DNA of 64,000 bases from Lactococcus garvieae. Lineage in GTDB: Bacteria; Bacillota; Bacilli; Lactobacillales; Streptococcaceae. Below are positions 42,267-51,367 of this stretch, in pieces. A model generated the notes under the pieces. That model worked only from the letters and a program-made list of their open reading frames with translations, ran no database searches and was not told the DNA's origin. Numbering within the stretch: position 1 is the stretch's first letter; the number at the start of each line of letters is the position of its first letter. The stretch covers positions 1-64,000 of the forward strand of contig NZ_WIVG01000002.1 of NCBI RefSeq assembly GCF_016758115.1. Direction: 5' to 3'. The position numbers were made by a program, and so were the translations under genes.

Positions 42267-42863
42267 ATGGCAGAGAACTTTTTCGGAAAAGAACTTGCAG
42301 CACGTAAAATCGATGCAATCCCCGGCATGTTAGAATTTGACATCCCTGTGCATGGCGATAATCGCGGCTGGTTTAAAGAAAATTTTCAAAAAGAAAAAAT
42401 GTTGCCTCTAGGTTTCCCGGAAAAATTTTTCGCAGAAGGAAAATTACAAAATAATGTTTCGTTCTCACGCAAAAATGTCCTACGTGGCTTGCACGCAGAA
42501 CCTTGGGACAAGTATATATCTGTAGCAGATGGTGGACGTGTTCTGGGCTCATGGGTAGATCTCCGTGAGGGTGAAAGCTTCGGTCATGTCTATCAAACGG
42601 TGATTGATGCTAGCAAGGGAATCTTTGTTCCACGTGGTGTTGCCAATGGTTTCCAAGTTTTAAGTGATACAGTTTCTTACTCTTATCTGGTGAATGACTA
42701 CTGGGCTTTGGAACTTAAGCCAAAATATGCGTTTGTAAACTATGCGGATTCATCTCTAGGTATCGAGTGGGAAGATCTTGAGAATGCTGAAGTCAGTGAA
42801 GCGGATAAACATCATCCTATGCTGGCTGATGTCAAACCTTTGACAGCAGATTTGCTCGGCTAA
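42267..42863 (+). CDS. rmlC: dTDP-4-dehydrorhamnose 3,5-epimerase
   Basis: This cupin-fold epimerase (198 residues) carries out step three of dTDP-rhamnose synthesis. It has the streptococcal form: RGLHAEPWDKYISVADGGRV in place of the more common RGLHYQ...PHAQ pattern, then GIFVPRGVANGFQVLSD and the SYLVNDYW segment. The catalytic His of RGLH is kept. The frame is open from a GTG at 42255 in rmlA, but the ATG at 42267, one base after the rmlA stop, gives the family start. Confidence 0.95.
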   Translation: MAENFFGKELAARKIDAIPGMLEFDIPVHGDNRGWFKENFQKEKMLPLGFPEKFFAEGKLQNNVSFSRKNVLRGLHAEPWDKYISVADGGRVLGSWVDLREGESFGHVYQTVIDASKGIFVPRGVANGFQVLSDTVSYSYLVNDYWALELKPKYAFVNYADSSLGIEWEDLENAEVSEADKHHPMLADVKPLTADLLG

Positions 42864-44064
<1,201 letters not shown>

Positions 44065-44079
44065 GATAAAGGAATAGAT

Positions 44080-44979
44080 ATGATTTTAATTACTGGTGGA
44101 AATGGTCAACTTGGCACAGAGTTGCGCCATCTTCTGGATGAACGTGATGTAAAATATTTTGCGGCAGATGTCAACGAGCTTGACATTACAGATAAAGCTG
44201 CAGTTGATGCTTTCTTTGATGAAAACAAGCCAGAATTGGTTTACCACTGCGCCGCATACACTGCCGTAGATAAAGCCGAAGATGAGAGCAAGGCACTCAA
44301 TGAAAAAATCAATGTTGACGGCACACGTCATGTGGCTGAGGCAGCCGCTCGTGTTGGAGCGACACTTGTTTATGTTTCGACAGACTATGTCTTCAATGGC
44401 GATTTACCAGTTGGTCAAGAATGGGAAGTTGATGATCCAACTGATCCTCAATCGGAATATGGTCGTACCAAACGTTTAGGCGAACTTGCGGTGGAAGAAT
44501 CTGGAGTGAAATTCTATACGATACGTACGGCTTGGGTCTTTGGCAACTATGGTCATAATTTTGTTTTCACGATGCAGAACTTAGCGAAAACACATGATAC
44601 TTTGACAGTAGTAAACGATCAACATGGTCGGCCTACATGGACACGTACTTTGGCAGAGTTTATGGTTTACTTGGTTGACAATGATGTAAACTTGGGTTAT
44701 TATCACTTGACGAATGATGCCGCAGCAGGTGAGGATGTCACTTGGTTTGATTTTGCATCAGAAATTTTGAAGGATACAGATACAAAGGTAATACCTGTTG
44801 ATTCAAGTGCTTTCCCAGCAAAAGCCAAACGTCCTTTTAACTCGACGATGAGCTTAGCGAAAACAAAAGCTACAGGCTTCGAAATTCCAACATGGCAAGA
44901 AGCTTTAGCTCAGATGCTTGCGAAAGGCGATTTGCGTCCAGATAAAGCAGGTGTAAAAGGCGATATTAATAAGAAATAA
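44080..44979 (+). CDS. rmlD: dTDP-4-dehydrorhamnose reductase
   Basis: This is the last step to dTDP-L-rhamnose, NAD(P)H-dependent, 299 residues. It has ITGGNGQLGTELRHLL at the start, CAAYTAVDKAEDE, VSTDYVFNGD, EYGRTKRLGE with catalytic Tyr and Lys, and VNDQHGRPTWTRTLAEF. Together with rmlA, rmlC and rmlB upstream it supplies the rhamnan made by the rgp genes that follow. Confidence 0.97.
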   Translation: MILITGGNGQLGTELRHLLDERDVKYFAADVNELDITDKAAVDAFFDENKPELVYHCAAYTAVDKAEDESKALNEKINVDGTRHVAEAAARVGATLVYVSTDYVFNGDLPVGQEWEVDDPTDPQSEYGRTKRLGELAVEESGVKFYTIRTAWVFGNYGHNFVFTMQNLAKTHDTLTVVNDQHGRPTWTRTLAEFMVYLVDNDVNLGYYHLTNDAAAGEDVTWFDFASEILKDTDTKVIPVDSSAFPAKAKRPFNSTMSLAKTKATGFEIPTWQEALAQMLAKGDLRPDKAGVKGDINKK

Positions 44980-45033
44980 AACGCTATTCTGTCGGAAACG
45001 GCAGAATTCTCGTTTTGAGAGGCTATCACTATT

Positions 45034-46179
45034 ATGATAAAACACATTTTTATCATAGGGAGTCGTGGACTTCCTGCGAAATATGGCGGTTTTGAAACTT
45101 TTGTGGAAGAACTCGTCAAACATCAAAAAAATGAAAACATTAAATATCATGTAGCTTGTCAAAGCGAGAATTCGGATTTGACTGGTCTTTCTGATGGACA
45201 TTTTGATTATTTAGGCGCAGATTGCTTCGTGATTGATGTGCCTAATATAGGTTCTGCTCGTGTTATTGCATATGATATTTTGGCTATAAGAAAATCTCTT
45301 GAGATCATTAAACAAGAGGGGATAGAAAAACCTATTTTTTACATTTTAGGCAACACTATTGGCGGAGTTATTGGAACTTATGCAAAAAAAATACATGGCA
45401 TAGGTGGTAAGCTTTTTGTTAATCCTGATGGCCTTGAATGGCGCCGGACAAAATGGCCTGCGCCCGTGCGTAAATATCTTAAATTTGCTGAGAGAAAAAT
45501 GGTCCGTCATGCGGATCTGATTATTAGTGATAATCAAGGGATTCTTGATTATTTACGTGCAGAATATGGGCAAGTAAATAGTGATGTTATCGCGTATGGA
45601 ACGGAGAAATTCAAATCAGATTTGACAGAATCTAAAACTCTGGTAAAATATGGGGTCAGTGATTATTATTTGATTGTGGGACGCTTTGTGCCTGAAAATA
45701 ATTACGAATTGTTGATTCGCAGTTTTATGGAAAGTAAGACCACGCGAGATTTAGTAATTATTACGAATTATGAAGGCAATCCTTACTATGAAGAACTTCG
45801 GGCTCAAACAGGGTTTGATAAAGATCCAAGAATTAAATTTGTTGGTACTGTTTATGACCAAAATGAATTGCGCTATATTCGTGAGCAGGCTTTTGCTTAC
45901 TTACATGGTCACGAAGTTGGTGGAACTAATCCAGGACTTTTGGAAGCCATGTGGTCAACACCAGTAAATATCGTTCTTGGGGTGAATTTTAACCGAACAA
46001 CTGCAGAGGATGCTGTCATCTATTTTGACAAGGAAAATTTGCGAACTGTTTTGTCAGAGGTTGAGCTGATGTCCTCTGATACGCGTCATCGTTTAAAATA
46101 CAAAGCAAGAGCCATTATTGAAGAAAAGTACACTTGGGATTATATTTGTGCCCAGTATGAAACTTTATTTATAAAATAA
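45034..46179 (+). CDS. rgpA: Rhamnosyltransferase RgpA-like (DUF1972 + GT4)
   Basis: This 381-residue glycosyltransferase starts with the DUF1972 domain (IGSRGLPAKYGGFETFVEELV) and continues as a GT4 transferase (VNPDGLEWRR, VGRFVPENNYELLI, HGHEVGGTNPGLLEAM). RgpA/Cps2T-type enzymes add the first rhamnose to the lipid-linked primer. It lies at the start of the rgpA-rgpB-rgpC-rgpD block, right after rmlD. Confidence 0.93.
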   Translation: MIKHIFIIGSRGLPAKYGGFETFVEELVKHQKNENIKYHVACQSENSDLTGLSDGHFDYLGADCFVIDVPNIGSARVIAYDILAIRKSLEIIKQEGIEKPIFYILGNTIGGVIGTYAKKIHGIGGKLFVNPDGLEWRRTKWPAPVRKYLKFAERKMVRHADLIISDNQGILDYLRAEYGQVNSDVIAYGTEKFKSDLTESKTLVKYGVSDYYLIVGRFVPENNYELLIRSFMESKTTRDLVIITNYEGNPYYEELRAQTGFDKDPRIKFVGTVYDQNELRYIREQAFAYLHGHEVGGTNPGLLEAMWSTPVNIVLGVNFNRTTAEDAVIYFDKENLRTVLSEVELMSSDTRHRLKYKARAIIEEKYTWDYICAQYETLFIK

Positions 46180-46202
46180 GTGACTGAAAGAGACCTTTCA
46201 AC

Positions 46203-47144
46203 ATGCCCAAAGTTAATATTTTAATGTCAACTTACAACGGTGAAAAGTTTGTTGCAGAGCAAATCGAAAGCATTCAAAAACAAACCTTTCAAGACTGGAC
46301 GCTCATCATCCGTGACGATGGGTCAAGAGACACTACCGTTCAAATTATTGATCGTATTGCCAGTGAAGATAGCCGTATCCAAGTACTCAAAGCTCAAAAT
46401 GTCGGTGTCATTCAATCCTTCTATGAATTGGTAAAAGCTGATACTGCAGATTTTTATTTTTTTGCTGATCAGGATGATTACTGGCTGCCTAACAAATTAG
46501 AAATTATTTTGCGAGAAGCAGAAAATCATGACAACAGTATACCGACCATGTATTACACCGACCTAAAAGTCGTCGACAAAGATTTGACGGTCTTATCAGA
46601 AAGCATGATTCGTAGTCAATCTGATCATGCGAATACACAATTGGTCCAGGAACTTACTGAGAACACGGTTACAGGTGGAGCCAGTATGATTAACCATGCT
46701 CTAGCAGAAGAGTGGAAAACTACCGATGATGTCATCATGCACGATTGGTATTTGGCGCTTCTTGCAACGGCTATTGGTAAACTGGTTTATATTGATCAAC
46801 CAACTCATCTTTATCGTCAACATGATGCGAATGTTCTGGGTGCAAGGACATGGACGAAACGCATGAAAAAGTGGTTGCATCCTAATCTTTGGTTTGAAAA
46901 ATATTGGTGGCTTATCGAATCAAGTCAAAAACAGGCACAGAAACTCTTAAAAGAGCAATTAGCCCATATGTCAGTACACAATAGAGAGCTCATCCAAGCT
47001 TACGTTAAATTATTGGACATGCCAAAAGAAAAGCGACGTCAAACGCTTTATCAATATGACATACGGAAAAACAAGGGATATCACACTAAAATTTTCCGTA
47101 CACTCATCCTCACAAAATTTGCATACAAAGGAAAAAACAAATGA
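46203..47144 (+). CDS. rgpB: Rhamnosyltransferase RgpB-like (GT2)
   Basis: This is a 313-residue GT-A fold transferase: NILMSTYNGEKFVAEQIESI at the N-terminus, RDDGSRD, FADQDDYWLP (DXD-like), TGGASMINHAL and MHDWYLALLA. RgpB homologues add rhamnose in the rhamnan repeat. Its stop overlaps the rgpC start (ATGA). Confidence 0.93.
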   Translation: MPKVNILMSTYNGEKFVAEQIESIQKQTFQDWTLIIRDDGSRDTTVQIIDRIASEDSRIQVLKAQNVGVIQSFYELVKADTADFYFFADQDDYWLPNKLEIILREAENHDNSIPTMYYTDLKVVDKDLTVLSESMIRSQSDHANTQLVQELTENTVTGGASMINHALAEEWKTTDDVIMHDWYLALLATAIGKLVYIDQPTHLYRQHDANVLGARTWTKRMKKWLHPNLWFEKYWWLIESSQKQAQKLLKEQLAHMSVHNRELIQAYVKLLDMPKEKRRQTLYQYDIRKNKGYHTKIFRTLILTKFAYKGKNK

Positions 47145-47950
47145 ATTTCTTCAGCCGTAGAAATCAAATTCTACTCAAAGAACTGATTAAAACCGACTTT
47201 AAACTGCGCTATCAAGGAAGTGCTATTGGTTACTTATGGTCTATACTCAAACCTGTCATGCTCTTTTTGATTATGTATTTAGTCTTCGTGCGTTTTATGC
47301 GTTTTGGGGAAGGGACCCCTCATTTTGCAGTAGCACTGCTTTTGGGGATTACAATCTGGAGTTTCTTTGGTGAAACAACGGGAGTGGGAATGCTTTCTAT
47401 CGTTAGTCGTGGTGACATGCTCAGGAAAGTAAACTTTTCAAAATCTGTTATCGTTTTTTCAGTAGTAATAAATGCTTTCATTAATTTAATGATTTCACTT
47501 GCTGTGGTTACCATATTTGCTTTGATTAATGGTGTACAGATGTCGTGGACAGTCATTTTTGTTGTACCTCTTTTATTTCAGCTTGTACTCTTTACCACAG
47601 GGATTTCCTTTATGCTTTCGACATTCTTTGTCTATTTTAGAGATTTAGGACCCATCTGGGAAGTCATCATGCAAGCTGGTTTTTATGGTACACCAATTAT
47701 TTATCCTATTACACAGATTTCAACGAATCATCTGGATGTGGCAAAGATTCAAATGCTCAACCCAATGGCACAAATTATTCAAGACATGCGCTATGTCTTG
47801 ACCTTTAGTAACAATACGAATCCTACCTTGTGGCAACTATGGGATAATCCCCTAGTAATTGCCATTCCCTATGTTCTTTCTGTACTTATCTTTGGCTTAG
47901 GATTATGGGTATTTAATAAAAACGCCAATAAATTTGCAGAAATAGTTTAA
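47141..47950 (+). CDS. rgpC: Rhamnan ABC exporter permease RgpC
   Basis: This 269-residue membrane protein of the ABC-2 type polysaccharide export family has six segments: LIKTDFKLRYQGSAIGYLWSILKPVMLFLIMY is the conserved start, and GTPIIYPI the conserved later segment. It forms with RgpD the transporter that moves the lipid-linked rhamnan across the membrane. It overlaps rgpB by four bases. Confidence 0.93.
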   Translation: MNFFSRRNQILLKELIKTDFKLRYQGSAIGYLWSILKPVMLFLIMYLVFVRFMRFGEGTPHFAVALLLGITIWSFFGETTGVGMLSIVSRGDMLRKVNFSKSVIVFSVVINAFINLMISLAVVTIFALINGVQMSWTVIFVVPLLFQLVLFTTGISFMLSTFFVYFRDLGPIWEVIMQAGFYGTPIIYPITQISTNHLDVAKIQMLNPMAQIIQDMRYVLTFSNNTNPTLWQLWDNPLVIAIPYVLSVLIFGLGLWVFNKNANKFAEIV

Positions 47951-47960
47951 GGAGGAAAAA

Positions 47961-49121
47961 ATGTCAGAAGTAGCAGTAAAAATAGATCATGTAAGTAAAT
48001 ACTTCCGCCTCCCAACAGAAGCAAGTACGAGTCTCCGTACCACCTTGGTGAACCGTATGCGGGGCATTAAGGGTTACAAAGAACAGCACGTGCTTAAAGA
48101 CATCGACTTTACCGTCGAAAAAGGCGACTTTTTTGGCATTGTTGGTCGTAATGGTTCGGGAAAATCGACGCTTTTAAAAATCATTTCCCAAATCTACACC
48201 CCAGAGAAAGGGAGTGTAACTGTTAATGGAAAACTGGTCAGTTTTATAGAGCTGGGTGTTGGTTTTAATCCTGAACTTACGGGTAAAGAAAATGTTTATC
48301 TGAACGGTGCAATGCTTGGCTTTTCAACGGAAGAAATCGACCATATGTACGATGATATTGTTGAATTTTCAGAACTTCATGAGTTCATGAATCAAAAGCT
48401 AAAGAACTATTCGAGTGGGATGCAGGTACGTTTGGCTTTTTCAGTTGCTATAAAAGCTAAAGGTGATGTCCTGGTTCTTGATGAAGTCCTTGCTGTTGGT
48501 GACGAGGCTTTTCAACGCAAATGTAACGACTATTTCTTGGAGCGTAAAGCCTCAGGAAAGACAACAATTTTAGTGACACATGATATGAATGCTGTTCAGA
48601 AATATTGTAACAAAGCCATTTATATTAAAGAAGGTGTTGTTGAAAAAGGAAATATCCAAGACATTACCAATAAATATTCTGAAGATAATCTCGCAAGAAA
48701 TAACTTGAAGGGTGGCGATGTAGAAGAAGCGGCCGCAAAAATTACAATTGAACCCACCTCAGCCCTCTCTCTTTCAAAACCGGATGAGTTTTTTACAGCA
48801 AATTTAAATGTTGACCTTTACGATAAAACCCTTGATAGGTCGGACCTATTTATTTCCTATAGTCTTCATGATGTGACACGGGGCGGCATTGTTTATGACA
48901 GTGGTTCGTTACCCATTCATACTGTAAATACTATTGAAATCCCAATGAGGAACTTCCACAATACAGAGTTTGGTTTAGTGGCAACGATACGGATGAAGCA
49001 ACGCGTAGCAGAGGATGGCTTTATTGAAACTGAACTTCTCACTGCTTCACCAATGCTCAGTTTTGTTTACAGAGATTCTTCAGACAAGCGAACTTACGGA
49101 CTTTTAAAAGAAATCAAATGA
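47961..49121 (+). CDS. rgpD: Rhamnan ABC exporter ATPase RgpD
   Basis: This ATPase has 386 residues. Walker A GRNGSGKST, the YSSGMQVRLAFS signature, Walker B DVLVLDEVLAVGD and the H-loop VTHD are present in the first 240 residues. The last 140 residues form a C-terminal beta-sandwich domain (about 255-386) of the Wzt/TagH type that may recognise the glycan end. AAGGAGG precedes the ATG. Overlaps the next gene by four bases. Confidence 0.94.
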   Translation: MSEVAVKIDHVSKYFRLPTEASTSLRTTLVNRMRGIKGYKEQHVLKDIDFTVEKGDFFGIVGRNGSGKSTLLKIISQIYTPEKGSVTVNGKLVSFIELGVGFNPELTGKENVYLNGAMLGFSTEEIDHMYDDIVEFSELHEFMNQKLKNYSSGMQVRLAFSVAIKAKGDVLVLDEVLAVGDEAFQRKCNDYFLERKASGKTTILVTHDMNAVQKYCNKAIYIKEGVVEKGNIQDITNKYSEDNLARNNLKGGDVEEAAAKITIEPTSALSLSKPDEFFTANLNVDLYDKTLDRSDLFISYSLHDVTRGGIVYDSGSLPIHTVNTIEIPMRNFHNTEFGLVATIRMKQRVAEDGFIETELLTASPMLSFVYRDSSDKRTYGLLKEIK

Positions 49122-50008
49122 TACCAAAAAAGAAAATCAAACTTTATTCATGGAAAGCTCCAGGCGGGAAACCAAATTTTGGTGACGAACTTGGTCCTGA
49201 AATTATCCAAAATTTATTCTCCTACATTGAAATCGTCTACGAATCAGATATTAAGAAGGCTGATATGATTTCTGTGGGCAGTCTGCTACACATTTTGCTT
49301 GATTTAGAGCACAACCGCCCAACAAAAAAAATGCACATTTGGGGAAGTGGTACAATCTATCCGCTTCAAGCAAGAGTAGGCTCCATCAAGGAAACCTATC
49401 CTTTGCATGAGTTTTCATCGCTAAATTTTTCAAAGTTAAAATTTCATGCAGTACGCGGTAAGTTGACACAACAGGACTTGAAGCTTTCACCACTTCCTCT
49501 AGGCGATCCGGGAATTCTTGTAAATAAAGTGTATGAAGAAAGCCAGGTCAAGGAAGATAAAATAGGTATCATCCCTCACTTCGAGGAAGCTGATCAACCA
49601 CTCATTAAAAAGTTAGCAGCTGACTCAAGATTTAAAATTATTGATGTTTTGCGGGCACCGCAAGCCGTCATTACCGATATTACATCGTGTAAGCTTATTT
49701 TTTCCTCGTCTCTTCACGGTTTGATCGTGGCGGATAGTTTTGGTATTCCCAACCTCCACATGAATCTATCAGATCGACTTGTCGGAGGAGACTTTAAGTT
49801 TGAAGATTACTACTCGGGAATAGGAAAGCAGCATCGATTAGCAGATCTAAACAGGATTCTAAGTCAAGAGTATCACACGCAGCTTATTGAAGAATATCAA
49901 CTTATTACTGACCTTAAAGGGAAACAAGAAGCTTTATTAAAAGCTTTTCCATACAGAAGAACAAACTATATCTACTCATTGCTCGCCAAGCTGAAAAAAA
50001 GGTTATAA
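49118..50008 (+). CDS. Polysaccharide pyruvyl transferase-like protein
   Basis: This 296-residue protein shows the pyruvyl-transferase family pattern: KPNFGDELGPEIIQNLF near the start, IWGSGTIYPL, HAVRGKLTQQDL, LGDPGILV, and SSLHGLIVADSFGIP near the end. It would add a pyruvate ketal to a sugar of the wall polysaccharide, giving negative charge. It overlaps rgpD by four bases, so it is part of the same transcript. A non-catalytic or different transferase role cannot be excluded. Confidence 0.8.
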   Translation: MIPKKKIKLYSWKAPGGKPNFGDELGPEIIQNLFSYIEIVYESDIKKADMISVGSLLHILLDLEHNRPTKKMHIWGSGTIYPLQARVGSIKETYPLHEFSSLNFSKLKFHAVRGKLTQQDLKLSPLPLGDPGILVNKVYEESQVKEDKIGIIPHFEEADQPLIKKLAADSRFKIIDVLRAPQAVITDITSCKLIFSSSLHGLIVADSFGIPNLHMNLSDRLVGGDFKFEDYYSGIGKQHRLADLNRILSQEYHTQLIEEYQLITDLKGKQEALLKAFPYRRTNYIYSLLAKLKKRL

Positions 50009-50017
50009 GGAGAAAAA

Positions 50018-51352
50018 ATGAACATAGCTAAAAATAAAAAATTAAAACTCCCAGCAGAAAAATTCTTTATCATAGTTGTGCTCATTTTTGGTGTATTGGC
50101 TACCTTTCTTACTCCGCCGCTGTCAACAGGAGATGAAGGCTATCATCTTAGTTATGCCTATAGTCAGTTTTCATCTACTCATCCCGAAGTGATGTCTAAG
50201 CCAAGCCTCCGTGTGATGGAGAATGAGGCTATTGGAGGGGTTACAGGAAGTACAGCAGATATCAGCATCAAGGATACCATTTTCAAAAAAGTTGACTTGG
50301 GGAATGACGGTATTCGTTTTAATTTAACGAGTAATGGGAATAGCTTTGTTCCTATCAATCTTATGCACCTTCCAGCTTCGGTAGGTGTACTCATTGCGCG
50401 ATTGATTTATCCGAGTATCGGAGTGATGGATTATGGGGGCAGATTGGCTAATCTTCTCTTTTTCGCCCTCTGTTTTTATTTTATCATCAAAAAAAGTAAG
50501 CAAGGGAAATGGCTTATGGTCATGCTTTTCACGGTTCCTTACCTTATGAAAATTGCCAGCCCAAGCTATGATATCTTTAGCTTTATCGTCTTTGCGATGT
50601 TTGCGCTCAATTTCTTAGAATTGACTCAAATCAAGAGCTTCAAAGAATTAAGCAGAAAACAGCGTCTTTATACCTTAGCCACAATTTTGCTCCTCTTTTT
50701 CGCAAAGAAGAATTATGTTTTCTCACTTTTTGCTCTAGTCGGTCTCCCCATGCTTTGCAGACCTATAGTTGCATACCTCAAAAAGATGAAGAGCGCAACA
50801 AAATGGGTTTCGTCCTTTATAGTTACTCTCTTGATTGTTGGGACTCTTGTCGTTTTTAATGAAAAATTTGGCTTAGTTCATTTTACAAAAGTCTTTTTTA
50901 ATAACTATCTCAACTTTGCAACAATGGGAACCAATGCGCGCAGAATGTGGATGATTACCCCAATGAATCTTCCAGACTTTTTCAACATTATCTGGATTCT
51001 TTTATTCTGTTGGGTAGCCATGGGAGAGTTTAGACAGGTTTATTCCAAATGGACGACTTGGGTTTCTGGTATGACTTATTTCATCAACTGGGTAGGGATA
51101 TTTGCAGGAATCTATATTGGACAGAGGACGCTTTCGGCATTTGATGAACTCTCTGGTCGTTATCTGCAGCCCTTTATCATTTTTTTCCTCCCAGCCCTAC
51201 AGAATTTGGGAGCAAAATATAACATCAAACTTTCAGAAAAAACAGTTGCCAGCATTTCCAAAGTTTCTACGATTACGATAATGATTCTCTACCTCCTTAT
51301 CGTCTTCTACCGAGGCTTTATTCTCAGAGTAAAACCAACAGGAGTTGTCTAA
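50018..51352 (+). CDS. DUF2142 family polytopic membrane protein
   Basis: This 444-residue protein has about ten membrane segments. After the first segment comes the outer loop LSTGDEGYHLSYAYSQFS, similar to GT-C enzymes in which an acidic loop residue is catalytic. The family is common in polysaccharide loci, and members are proposed to add sugars from lipid carriers outside the membrane. AAGGAG precedes the ATG. Position between the pyruvyl transferase and the RgpF fusion supports a role in modifying the rhamnan. Confidence 0.8.
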   Translation: MNIAKNKKLKLPAEKFFIIVVLIFGVLATFLTPPLSTGDEGYHLSYAYSQFSSTHPEVMSKPSLRVMENEAIGGVTGSTADISIKDTIFKKVDLGNDGIRFNLTSNGNSFVPINLMHLPASVGVLIARLIYPSIGVMDYGGRLANLLFFALCFYFIIKKSKQGKWLMVMLFTVPYLMKIASPSYDIFSFIVFAMFALNFLELTQIKSFKELSRKQRLYTLATILLLFFAKKNYVFSLFALVGLPMLCRPIVAYLKKMKSATKWVSSFIVTLLIVGTLVVFNEKFGLVHFTKVFFNNYLNFATMGTNARRMWMITPMNLPDFFNIIWILLFCWVAMGEFRQVYSKWTTWVSGMTYFINWVGIFAGIYIGQRTLSAFDELSGRYLQPFIIFFLPALQNLGAKYNIKLSEKTVASISKVSTITIMILYLLIVFYRGFILRVKPTGVV

Positions 51353-51367
51353 AGAAAGAGTATACCT